A DNA stretch of 64,000 bases, taken from NCBI GenBank assembly GCA_946406115.1, contig OX291550.1:21552722-21616721 (forward strand), in the 5' to 3' direction. The DNA is from Apoda limacodes. Taxonomy: Eukaryota; Arthropoda; Insecta; Lepidoptera; Limacodidae. The position numbers were made by a program, and so were the translations under genes. The notes under the pieces were generated by a model that saw only the letters and a list, made by a program, of their open reading frames with translations, was not told where the DNA came from and did no database searches. Shown here one piece after another: positions 30,178 through 41,020 of this stretch (positions within the stretch are counted from its first letter, which is position 1; every line of letters begins with the position of its first letter).

Positions 30178-31694
30178 GCTGTGGTTAAAAGGTAAAAAGT
30201 GTTTAAAATTTATGATGCCAAATGTCAGAAACATAAGTACAAAATTATCCCTAAACGGAGAAGAAATAGAACTATTAGACTCAACAGTGTTTCTAGGTAT
30301 TACATTAGACAATAGGCTGCAGTGGAACCCTCATATTTCAGTTCTTGCAGGAAAACTCAGTTCAGTTGCCTATGCAGTTAGGAAAGTTAGGCAGCTTACA
30401 GATGTTGACACTGCTCGCTTGGTCTACTTTAGCTATTTCCATTCCGTCATGTCTTATGGCATTTTGCTTTGGGGTAAGGCAGTTGATATTGATACAGTCT
30501 TTATTTTGCAAAAGAGAGCAGTACGGTCAATTTATAAATTAGGACCTCGAATTTCTCTTAGGGAACTATTCAGGGAAATTGATATTTTAACTGTTCCTTG
30601 CCAATATATCTTTGCTTGTATAATGTATGTACGCCAAAATTGTCACTTATTTGCAAAAAATAGTGACCTCCACAGTGTTAATACAAGGAATAAGGATAAA
30701 TTGGTAGTTCCAAAATGTCGTCTTCAGAAGGTACATAGCTCTTTCGCAATACAAAGTATATTTTTCTACAATAAAATTCCAGAAAATGCGCTTAATTTAC
30801 CCTCAAATGAATTTAAAATATATGTCAAAGATATTTTAATGAAAAAAAGCTATTACAAAGTTGATGAATACATAAATGATAAAAATGCTTGGAAAAATTA
30901 GAACTTAATTGATTTGTATTGGGACATTTGAAATATTTTTTTTTTTTAATTTAAAACATTGTAAATTATGTTATTACCTAGTGTAAGGCTATATTGTATT
31001 TTTATATGATGTATAAAAGATTAACTAGTGAGTTTATTGCCGTTGCTGCTCGGTAGTAATGCATTGCGAACCTTCCAATCTTCTCCTCTTATATTTTGTT
31101 CCTTTACTACACACATTGTAACTAGTACAATCGAAGTTTTATTGGAGTTGCTTGAGTGTGTCATGCTCTCTCAAAGTGTCTCTGCGGTGGTGGCGTGTGT
31201 GTCGGGTCGTTACGTTCCCTAAAACATGGTTGAGCGAAGCGATGGCTGATTCATGTGTCATACTCGTGAACGGGTGCCGCCTGTGGAGGGTGGTCTGCTC
31301 TTGCAAACTTCTTAGTATTCTTAGTATTTAGTCTTACTTTTTTGTTTTGTTTATTAATACTGTAAGACATTGATTATTTCTTAGTGATGAATACATAAAC
31401 TGTCTTTTGTTTATATTAGATACTTTTTTATGTTGTGCTTGTGCTTTATATTTCATGTTTTTTTATGTTTGTAATGAAAAGTGTCCTTTTATGATAGGGA
31501 GGGCATTTTCCAATATTTTAATTGGACGCTGTAAAAGAAAGGGAGAAAAGAAATGCCCTTGCTGAGTTTCTTGCCGGTTCTTCTCAGTACAAGGTCTCCC
31601 GCCCTGTAGACTTACGAACCGATGGCGTAGTGACATTCATAAGTGCTCAATTATTGTAGCCTAATCTGAATAAAATTATATTGAATTGAATTGA
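30178..31694 (+). mobile_element. LINE-B: 5'-truncated non-LTR retrotransposon with ORF2 C-terminus
   Basis: Coding part about 30180-30901, in one open frame. The frame upstream of 30178 belongs to LINE-A, so the Met at 30131 is not a real start. VFLGITLDNRLQWNPHIS, ISVLAGKLSSVAYAVRKVRQ, LTDVDTARLVYFSYFHS and MSYGILLWG are the conserved stretch after the reverse transcriptase domain of Jockey/CR1-group LINEs. The end is NDKNAWKN. A 0.8-kb 3' UTR follows, ending AATAAAATTATATTGAATTG plus further ATTGA units, a short microsatellite tail. A TTGC overlap at both junctions is a possible target duplication. The uninterrupted frame suggests a relatively young copy. Confidence 0.85.
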
Positions 31695-31745
31695 ATATTG
31701 CCATCAGGTGGACCGTAAGCTTTTTGCCATCTTAGTTTTATAAAA
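31695..31745 (+). mobile_element. LINE-A copy A7, right part
   Basis: GCCATCAGGTGGACCGTAAG and the following bases complete the LINE-A 3' UTR interrupted at 30177. Confidence 0.75.
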
Positions 31746-31984
31746 AATATTCTTTATATAAATATCTATATTCTTTAGTTCTAATTAGATAATGCAAATT
31801 AAATATTTTTGCCAGTAATTTATAAATATTGATAGATGTCAAAAGACTATAAAACAATTCGACATTTCCCTCTCTGCATAAAAATTACTCACCATTCCTT
31901 TGACAGTAATTTTTTTTTTTCGACATCTTCCAAATTAAATTAAGTTAAGCTGTAATCGATTAAATTATTTTTTATTTGATATAA

Positions 31985-32640
31985 TTACAAATTAACGATT
32001 TTTGATTTTTTACCTTATAAGAAGATGTTAAATCTTGCTTGTTTGCCAAATTTCAAGGTACTAGGTCAACGGAAATTACCATTTAGGTTTTAATATACAT
32101 GCGAATATCAAAATATGCAAATGGTCGTATTTTTTATTGCGTCGACTTCGAAGACAATCTTCCAGTCTTATTAACAGTTCTAATGGACCGTAGATCTAAG
32201 TCTTTGATATTAAATTCAACTAGATACCTAAACGTGTTTCTGAGAAAAAAGGGTCTTAAGAGAAAGGTATTTTATTTTATTATTACAAATGATAATTTTT
32301 ATCTTTACTTGTGCTGGGAGACCTTGCTTCCTGTCAAATTTCATGATTAACAGGATTAACGGGATCTCGGTCAAAGGGAACTACCCTATAATATAGATTT
32401 TGGTTTATTTGCATGGATTCAAATATGCGGCATAAACACACATAAATAAACGTATTATTTATTGCGTGGAGTTAAATTATTAATTTTCATATAGCATTAT
32501 AGACCTTAGTATTCGATTTTGATTTCAATATGGTAACTTTATGGTTTTCTGAAAAAAAATTCGACAGACCGACAGGGTGACAGACAGACGGACAAAAAGT
32601 GATCCCATAACGCTCCCGTTTTTTTCTTTTGACATAAGAA
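31985..32640 (+). repeat. Family C, copy 3
   Basis: Has the TTGCCAAATTTCAAGGTA, ATGGTCGTATTTTTTATTGC and GGACCGTAGATCTAAG blocks and ends with GACAGACGGACAAAAAGTGA. Two half-units as in copy 1, no 41-bp array. Confidence 0.6.
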
Positions 32641-32839
32641 ACGGATGATACAAAATATATGATTTGAGCCCAAAGATAGATTGGATTTGCATTGTAATTT
32701 TAAAGCATGCGGTAATATCTAAATACCTATTCAGATGGTACCATGAGAAAAGCTAGTTTATAATATTTTTATTGAAAGTTTTATTCACTTAGCAGTTGGT
32801 ACGTTATTTAAAATGTGATTATGAAGTGAACCGAAGCGC
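32641..32839. other. Spacer
   Basis: Nothing recognised. Confidence 0.3.
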
Positions 32840-32960
32840 TGAGCCAGTTACGTAAACTACGTTAACTGCTTTCCGACGTCCAGTTAATTCACTTCTACGT
32901 CGTTGCCTGGGAAAGGCACTGAGCACTGACGTGGTAACAGAATTTTTCGTTTTTTTCACT
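32840..32960 (+). repeat. Dispersed repeat, family F, copy 1
   Basis: GTTAACTGCTTTCCGACGTC, then CAGTTAATTCACTTCTACGT, is matched in reverse at 50425-50530. Higher GC than the flanks. Confidence 0.55.
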
Positions 32961-33774
32961 TGTGAAACTGGTGAATTGCAAAATGTTTCTTTTATTTGTA
33001 TTCTTTCCCTATAATTAAAATTGTTTAAGAGAATACGATGCCAGTTTACTATTCAATTTTATACTTCCAAAATTATACAGGATTTTAGTTTTCAATCAAA
33101 TGGTTTCAAAATAGATTTCTAGTTAATAAAAACATTTTTCAAGATTTTGGAAAACCACAGACATAGGTATTTGGCTTGAGATTATGACTAAGAGATTTCA
33201 CAGTGATCATCAGTAAATGGCAAAAAGAAATGAGAAATTCGTTTGTATTAATCCCGCTGCGAGGCGCCGCGAATCGTATCCTCTTAATACAAGCAAATGT
33301 GAAAATATTACTGGGAAAGCCCTAAATTCGATAAAAGTCCGAAATGTTACATGCAAATTGTATAGACATATTTTTTTATAGTGGTCAAAACTATGAAGTT
33401 ATATTACGAAGGGATAGCGAGGCTAGTTTTATATACACCAAATCCCCAAAATGATATAAAAGTAGTAATATCTAAAACTCAAAACAGAAAAAAAAATTTT
33501 ACTCTAAAAGGCGATTTTTTATGAAATAATAAATAAAATAATGTAAATTGTTAAAAATTTGCGTATTCTTATAACCTATTTATATAGCTTTGCGTAGCTT
33601 AAGATAAATATAGTGCTGTTCATATAAATAAAATACCTTAGCCAAAACAAATTTATTTTTATTATTTCGGATATTCCGGACTTTTACCGCGGCTTCAACA
33701 GTTTATTTTTATTTTTTTTGAATGAATTACACTGTGAACAAATATTCGGAATATTGTATCATTTCAAAGTAGAT
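32961..33774. other. AT-rich stretch with a hairpin
   Basis: TTTGTATTAA (near 33243) and TTAATACAAG (near 33284) can pair around a GC-rich loop (CCGCTGCGAGGCGCCGCGAA). Otherwise nothing recognised. Confidence 0.4.
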
Positions 33775-33990
33775 GAAATGTTTGATTGCACGGCTTTGTT
33801 GTCCCGAGCACATCCTGGATTATTCGACGGATCAGTCGCGTAATTAAAACGCATATTGCTTGCACAGGATTGTCATACGTATACGTTATTAATCTGTTAC
33901 TACTTGCAGTTTTGATTTATTTATGCAATGAGAGCATACCTCATATTATATGTCTTTGGTACATTTTGAGATAAAATTTATACATTTCAT
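33775..33990 (+). repeat. Dispersed repeat, family H, copy 1
   Basis: GATTGCACGGCTTTGTTGTC, CCGAGCACATCCTGGATTAT and TCG.CGGATCAGT parallel 53768-53885 and, reversed, 49245-49412 and 45660-45800. Most diverged copy. Confidence 0.45.
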
Positions 33991-34051
33991 TGCATGACTG
34001 CTTGACACACTATATTTAGAGATTCAGCATTAGAAAAGAATATCAACCCCT

Positions 34052-34424
34052 TAAGAGGGTTCCTGACGCCCACTAGCGCTGCCAATTGATATTTTTGTTT
34101 TCCTCCTAGTTCAAAGTAAATTTCAAAAATGTGGCTCTAGAGAAATATGTAACCAGTTATTATGAATGTTTGGTACTGCTTCTAGGATAAAACTGTGAGT
34201 TTAGCACTTCTGCTAAAAAAGGTCGTTTTTAGCGGATATGCTATCTACAACTTGCAGTTTTATCTTAGCAACATAACAATACATTCTAAAAATAATTTAG
34301 TACTAGTTACATATTTCTGTAGACCCATATTTTTTTAAATTTGTATATTAAACAATTGCTAATATTCGTTTAAAAATATCGTCAATTTTTTATTACCAAA
34401 AAAAACAGGACACGTCCTCTAAAA
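34052..34424. mobile_element. Foldback MITE, family I, copy 1
   Basis: The left arm AGAGAAATATGTAACCAGTT...GGATAAAACTGTGAGTTTAG and the right arm CAACTTGCAGTTTTATCTTAG...GTACTAGTTACATATTTCTG are inverted copies meeting near 34235. Related to 45930-46259. Confidence 0.7.
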
Positions 34425-34649
34425 AGTAATCATAATTCTAATATATTACTCTTACAAACAAGACTCACCATGATTAAGAAACGAGTGTACTACATGGTGA
34501 TAACTGCAATCAACAAACGGAATTAAAATAACTACCGCTGCATCAGTTTAAAACAAAGTTACACACATGGCTACTGGACAAATGTTTTTATTTGATTAAC
34601 GAATATAACAATCGATATTGAAATAAAAATTTCAATTATAGTAATATGC

Positions 34650-34708
34650 AGTGCAGTTTCAGAGAAACTCCCTTTCGCGAACGCTTGGGTTGTGGAATGA
34701 GTTTCCTA
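34650..34708 (+). mobile_element. LINE-A fragment, copy A8
   Basis: GTGCAGTTTCAGAGAAACTC, then CGCGAACGCTTGGGTTGTGG; short internal coding piece. Confidence 0.6.
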
Positions 34709-35137
34709 AAAAAAAATATATAATTGTCTGATCCAATTATGACATTACTGCTTATTTTTATTTTTATTGATTAAGGTTTAATGTATTTATTCAATAGATA
34801 GGTTTTGCCAATAATTAACATTTTAAATAATAACTTTTTTGTTATTTTTAATTAAAAGTGTTATTTGTTTAGTATAGGTATCTAACTTATATTTATAATT
34901 GAAAAGAGACTGATTTAAAATTATTATAAATAATTTCATATTTCTGTTTGCTCGAAAGAGTAAATTATGGCTGAACATACTGTATACTTTTCTTTTAACC
35001 TTAAAAGCATTTATTAAAATTTTAAAATATACAATCGTACATTAACTACATTAATTTCGTATACTTGTAACATTTTTTTACCCCTAATTACGAAACAAAT
35101 AATTTGATTGATTGATTGATGTTATTATTATTTTTTT
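34709..35137. other. AT-rich stretch
   Basis: A short GATT repeat near 35107. Nothing else recognised. Confidence 0.4.
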
Positions 35138-35202
35138 TCACCTTTTGCCTATGGACGCTTGCAACACCAGGGGTATCACTCGCGCGTTGCCGATCCTTCA
35201 AA
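35138..35202 (-). mobile_element. LINE-A fragment, copy A9
   Basis: CCTATGGACGCTTGCAACAC, then TCACTCGCGCGTTGCCGATC; short reverse-strand piece. Confidence 0.65.
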
Positions 35203-37506
35203 ACAAAAGTAACAGTAAGTTCGATGAAAAATGACTTCTCCGATTGTGACTAAACAGCAGTCACATGGGCAAACATTACCTTACCAGCCTCATACACCTT
35301 CACTGAGGGCGATTTCACTGAAAAAAAGGATAACAAAACTGGTTTAGCTATTCGAAATTTACTTAGTAATAACCAAACTTTTGTTATAATTAAACAACTG
35401 ATTTGCTGCACATAACTCAACACTTTATCTACCCTCGACCACCACCGACTTAGGTTTAGCATAGGAGTATTTAATATCAAGAGATAAATCAAACACTTGT
35501 TTAGCAATTGCTAGAATTTAGCTGCTTTTATTTCTCTACTTTCTACTATTGACATTTTACAATTTATAACCTGCTATTTATTGGCATTAACGTTAACCTT
35601 TGTTAATTAATATCTTGTTTCGAATGTAGGTATATCTATACATAGGCCCCTTTGTAAGCTTGATTTAATGATTTTTGGTAGTAAAGTTACAATACTGTTG
35701 AATGTATATTCTTTTCGACATTAATTTATATAGGCGTAGGCACAATATTATAAGTAATACGGAGTAGGTTAACGCTTTTCCAATTTTACAGTAACGTCGC
35801 TTATGTACTTAATTAAATTTTTAACGTTACAACGTTTATGCGCAACCCCTAATTTTACGTCTTACATTTTATGTTGCCTTTCGTTTTTTCAGGCCCACGA
35901 TGGTTGTATTAAACAATCATACAGCTATCTTATTCAATAACATTAATCATAGGGATTTTCACCAAGTACAATAAATGATATAATACTTACCTAATAATAA
36001 TCAAAGCATGTTATTTTCAAAGTAAAAAATGCGTCCTTACAATTTTCAGTGTTTTTTTTAAAAAAAACATGAGCTGTATGGCTTCTGTAGGATATTTTTC
36101 ATTAATTTATTTGATAGCCGCATTTGATAAATTTTGATGATATTTTAAACTACTTAAACTTTGGTTGCGACAAACGAAGTATATCTTGGTTTCATGAATA
36201 TCAAAGCGTTAACGTAATTATTTAAAACGAGTCCCGGTGCGGTGTGGGCTGACATTTAGATGATTGCGGGATGCGGATCGTAGCTGTGGCTTTTGTAACG
36301 TACGTGTCAAATCAGCAAATAATCCACGCGCTCACACACGCTTTGTATTGGTTGATGAATGATTCTGCCGACTTAACATAATGTGGCATCCTAACTAATA
36401 TATTTTTGTGAGCGTTTGTTTGTTATTGAGCTGATTTTTGGTGCAAAGATTGCTGGAGAAACAGAAAAGGACATATGCTACTATATTCCACAATTTTTTA
36501 ATAATTCCGCAGGAATAATGAATATTAAATTCAAACAACTATTATCAAACTATAGCTGCAGTTATCGCTTGCTATAGCAAACTATCTCTTTAAAATCAAA
36601 GAGATGACGTAGATATTTCACTTCCATTTCATTCGTTTTTTTCTTGCCAATTCTGAGAACTATTAATCTTGATAGGAATACCGTTCTGAACAGTATTCTA
36701 ACGCCTTAGAATATTAGAATAAAATTTGATGTGACAAGACTCATAATTTGGAGATACAAAGACGAACGCGTAATCAAACAAGAGTTTCGTTATTTCTAAA
36801 AACATCTGAAACTTAAAGAGAACCCTGCCCAATTAATTTTTTGTTAGACAGCGGCGGAATTAAAAAGAGTAATGAAAAAGCGACAGTAGCGACACTGGCT
36901 TTTGTAGAGAAACTTTTGATTAAGGGACCAAGTGATACTGACACGGGGAAGTTGCGAATGAAGTACGCTCAGAATTATTTTTTCTTTTGGGATGTCGATG
37001 CTGCAGACACTGTAGATTAGTTTAATAACTTGTTTCAAACTTATTTTCTGAGCCAGAAATTATTAATGAGTTCACTGCCCCGGCAAACTTTAGTTTTGGT
37101 ATTTTAGTTGATACCTTAAAAGATTACCATTTTAGGTGTCTGTTCAAAAAAGGCAAAAAAACAACCTTGAATTCTGTCTGCTTGTCACAATGAATAAGTT
37201 TTCGTTTTTATAGTTATACATTATAAGAATAAATATTAGGTAATCGAAATAAATTCGAAATTTTAAATTTGACTTCATATCAATGGGGGTTAACAAAAAA
37301 AAATTCTTGTACGTTTTAGGATATGCTCGTTACAAAGGAAGCCAGACCAGTGGATTATTCCAGTCCTTCGTATATCAATTAATCAATCAGCCTATAACAG
37401 TCAACTAACAAAGTAACAAAGGCCTGTTCCTTTCCCATCCGGCCGGATCAGGCCAACTGATTTTGATTTTTATATATTTCGTATAGTGAATAACTAACGC
37501 TGAGTA
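35203..37506. other. Long stretch without recognised gene
   Basis: Mostly AT-rich. 36400-36600 keeps faint Helitron-like blocks (GCAGGAATAATG, AACTATAGCTGCAG, GCTATAGCAAACT). A GC-richer patch at 36230-36350 has no convincing frame. Confidence 0.35.
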
Positions 37507-37702
37507 GCACCAGATAACTTTAACCAGCCGTCAAAAGTGGAAGAATGTATGAAAATTTACATAGTCAGCTATTTTTAAACTAAACCGGCCCCTTCAAAGT
37601 TCAGCAAAGCACTAGCTGGTTCACTTTATAAATAGTTGACTATGCAAATTTTCATAAAATTGCCCATTTTTGACAGCTGGTTAAATTAAAAGTTGCTAGA
37701 AT
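37507..37702. mobile_element. Foldback MITE, family O
   Basis: TTAACCAGCCGTCAAAAGTG, then TATGAAAATTTACATAGTCA on the left; reversed on the right as TGACTATGCAAATTTTCATA, then TTTTTGACAGCTGGTTAAA. The arms span most of the element. No coding capacity. Confidence 0.75.
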
Positions 37703-37974
37703 GTATTATGTAATGTAACCTTTGTAACCAAAACGCGTTATAATCAGAAACTGAATATGCAGATCATAACTACACCTTAATTATTTTTTTAATTACGCGG
37801 GTTTTATTAGGTTGTTTTCTGTCATTGCCACTAACAAAATACACATAATAGAAAAACATCAAGGGTACATGCCTAGAATCGAACTCTAAACGCACAAAAA
37901 ACGACATGAGAACCAAGCGTTAACTGAATGGTTCTCTGTCTACTCATTAGCAGTAGGTTAAAGAAGTTTTATTA

Positions 37975-38140
37975 AAATTTTAAGTCGCAGCAAAGACGCT
38001 TTAAGTTATGATTTGCAATTGGCCTTTCCTGCAAAAGTTCATTTCTACAACTAACTCTATTTCTACTTAGCAAAAGAGCTGGAACAAGTCCGCAGTTTCA
38101 AATTTATTTACTTCCCTTTAAAATAACCCTGTTCTTGTAA
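37975..38140 (+). repeat. Family N, copy 2
   Basis: GCAGCAAAGACGCTTTAAGT, TATGATTTGCAATTG and AACCCTGTTCTTGTAA match 29830-30000. It is followed by TTAGCCAAACGGCAAAAACG and GTCTGTTCGTCCATTC, which may be part of the same element. Confidence 0.5.
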
Positions 38141-39597
38141 TCTAAGTCTAAGTCGAATAAACAAATCCATTGTTCCTTAGCCAAACGGCAAAAACGAAAT
38201 CCTTATCGTTTCTTTATGTCTGTTCGTCCATTCATCCGTATATCGCAGCCTTATAATTCCCGCGCTTAGCATTGATTATGATGAAATTTTACAAAAAGAT
38301 TATTGTCAAGAAGATTTAAAAATAATATTGTCCGCATTATATTTTCACCGTCGCAATTCTAATAACATTTTACAGAAAGGTCTCTTTTGTCAACCACCAT
38401 ACTTGTTACTTGTTAAAAAAACTAAGATTTTTTCATCTCTGCAGTACCAAACAGGTGGTTTTAATGTTCGCCAGAGGGAAAAATCGATTTTCGGGCAAAA
38501 TGTTTTAGTCGGGCAACATTTTTGGGGTAGCATAAACTGGGGGATGATTTTTGTCGCGCACTCATCATGTAGAGTGTCGTTGGATAAAGCTTCAAAAATG
38601 AATTTAATTTTTCTAAGTGAATATTTCGAAGTATAATCTAAATTTTTTTTTTGTTTTTTTTTTGGTGCAATGGTTAGAGGCAATAGCATTAGATGACTCG
38701 TAAAGCTTTCAGTAAGAATCTCGGCTTGAGAATGGATGTTTTGAGTGGACTCGTGATTTATAGCTTTTTTGTTGGGACCAGGTATAAGTATATGTTTCCG
38801 TTAATAATTATTGTCCAATTATCACCATAACTAACTGCTTTTTAACGCCTAGCGCTGCCAGAAAAATTACCAAGACGCATCAATAGAATTCGTCGTTTTG
38901 TAAGTTTTTCCGAGGGGTAGGCAGATACAAAAGACTTCCAGTCACGCTTCTTCTGCTTTATCAACTCGCATTAATTCTTTCATACACGTTCGATGGTTTC
39001 GACAATAAGCATTTTTCAAAGGACATAGGCTCGCGCAGGAATTGATTTCAAGCACAATTTCGGGTGAAATCGAGAGAAACAGCAAGTTTTTACTTAAAGT
39101 GTTGGTATTTTCCGATAAGTAAAGATAGGTAGGTCTAGTTAGACAATAGTAGTGGCATCTGACATCACGCAAACTGAACAACAATAGACGTCTGCGAGCA
39201 AGTGTCAACAGCAGGGGTGCTCCAGTAAAATGGCGGCGGCGTGTCGCTTATCGGCAAGCTTCATGCCCTCTCGTGTTTCACAATTGGCAGACCATTTAAC
39301 AAGAAATTAGTTCCTAATAATTCTATAAATTACTTTTGTTATCATATAAGTCGATATCGACTTGAAATTTTGAATATATGTATATATAAACTAACTTACG
39401 CTTAAGAACCATTTGTTGCTATGAAAAAATCTATTTTTTAGAATCTCGTTTATTATTTTAATTAGAAAAAGCATTAAAAATAGAAATATTTTGTCTATTT
39501 AAGGCTTCACCAGTCGTTATCGTCATAAGTCTAAGAATTATAATATAAATGTACCTATAATACACGAAAAAAATAGGTATAGTAATTATATTTTAAT
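38141..39597. other. Stretch without recognised gene
   Basis: Overlapping open stretches of about 100 codons on both strands near 38330-38690 have no recognisable motif. A 26-codon frame at 39230-39310 starts in a good context (see findings). Confidence 0.35.
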
Positions 39598-39666
39598 AAG
39601 TATTTTTTGGACTTTACACGCGGCACCACCTGGTCCCAAAGTGAGCAAAACTTGTGTTGTGGATAC
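39598..39666 (-). mobile_element. SINE tail fragment, copy S3
   Basis: TTTGGACTTTACACGCGGCA, CCACCTGGTCCCAAAGTGAG and GTGTTGTGGATAC, the SINE 3' part, cut off where family-D element 1 begins. Confidence 0.65.
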
Positions 39667-40717
39667 CAGGGAGCCAATTCTCACGCGGTCGAATTGATCA
39701 CGATTTCGAAATAAAGTACGAATTTAAAAAATTTCTCGAACGAAAATGTAGTTAAGCAATTCTGGTAATGTCGAATCCGACATTTCTCGAACGCAAACCG
39801 CTCGAACTGCTTCGAGTGGTCGGGTCCGTTCGAGACTACATCCCGCATTCAAATCATGACAAATTTAGTTTAAAATGATTGGGTTCTAAACATTAATTCT
39901 ACTCCTAGCGTAAACTATATGTTCTTACTACAATAACTATAATCTAAAGTAAATGTCTAAAATGTAGATCAGAGTAATTAAAAGGGCGAAAAAAAGACTT
40001 ATATTAGCAAATATGATATTTTTTTTATCAAAATAAAAAATTATCAAAGTCACCCATGACAATAATATTCTTCTATTTCTATTGATTTCCATCATAACAA
40101 ACACTAGGATACATCACATATACTGTTTCGGCACCGCCATCTTTAGTAATGCGTAGTATTTTGATAATATTAGGTGGTAATTTCATGTGAAAATATTTAA
40201 TAAACATAATAACACCGTTGAAAAATAAGAAAAACCTAAAATTCTCAACCAAATAAACAAATAAAACACACAACAAAAACAAACAGAGTTTTTTTTTATT
40301 TGTGTCCAAATACGTTCCATTTAAAGATGAAAGCAATTTCTCGAAATAGGGATTTAGTTCACAAACTTAGTTATACTTATTATTTCCTTATTAATAATGA
40401 TGAAACACAAGTAAAATGATGCTTCAAACATTTTGTAGTCACCGTTTTTTAATACATCAAAAGAAGCATATTAGAATAGGCGTTTTTGAAAACGCTCTAC
40501 AACTGTGCAACAGAACGTACCTCATAGCGTAACCGGTTTACAATGGCAACATTCCACCGCTTCGAACGACATTTTGTTCGAAGGTTGTTTGGATTGATAG
40601 TGAAAATACAGCAAACGCGAAAATGATGTCGACGATCGAAATTTTACAATCGAGATAGTGCCTTCCAGATAATCTCTAATACGAGATTATCTCGGATGAA
40701 ATGAGAATTAGGTCTCA
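39667..40717 (-). mobile_element. Family-D element, copy 1 (about 1.05 kb)
   Basis: Its two ends are imperfect inverted repeats (GAGCC.AATTCTCA and GAGACCTAATTCTCA). The same sequence occurs on the opposite strand at 47251-48905. Shared blocks on the minus strand include CTTCGAACAAAATGTCGTTC, GAAATTACCACCTA, ACTAAAGATGGCGG and CGAAGCAGTTCGAGCGGTTT. It holds an 85-codon minus frame (40079-40336). Superfamily unknown. Confidence 0.7.
40079..40336 (-). CDS. Hypothetical 85-aa frame in family-D element
   Basis: The N-terminal half is strongly hydrophobic (LCLFLLCVLFVYLV, then FFLFFNGVIMFI), compatible with one or two membrane segments. The C-terminal part reads HMKLPPNIIKILRITKDGGA. Copy 2 on the other side of the window still encodes HMKLPPSHTKKLRSTKDGGA in one frame, though its upstream part is degraded. 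No family recognised. The shared peptide may reflect DNA homology only. Confidence 0.25.
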   Translation of the reverse strand: MLSSLNGTYLDTNKKKLCLFLLCVLFVYLVENFRFFLFFNGVIMFIKYFHMKLPPNIIKILRITKDGGAETVYVMYPSVCYDGNQ

Positions 40718-41020
40718 GATCATCGATAAAAATACTCGTAAGTATACGCCTTGGCCAAAAGTATTAGGCACCTCATAAAAATGCACAATACATGTTTACT
40801 AATTCAACAATGAGTAAACGCTTATCTTAGATGACATTCCGGGGTCATAAATAGTTACACAGAATAAGTAAGCGGCATATTGTTATGGTCATGAAACACC
40901 TGGTGACAACAAAGGATTTGGTTTTCTTGCGGTCCTATCAGTCAATGTTTGGTCGCTTGGGTTTTGGACAATCCTTTATTTCTCCTGAAGCGATTACATT
41001 GAGGCCTAATTTATTCAAAA

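Noticed and set aside
30131..30180. Met at 30131 as the start of a 256-aa protein
   Set aside because: The first 16 codons lie in LINE-A sequence read out of its own context. The real coding homology begins after the LINE-A/LINE-B junction.
38328..38689. Overlapping open stretches of about 100 codons on opposite strands
   Set aside because: No recognisable motif, no splice context, biased low-complexity composition. Treated as chance.
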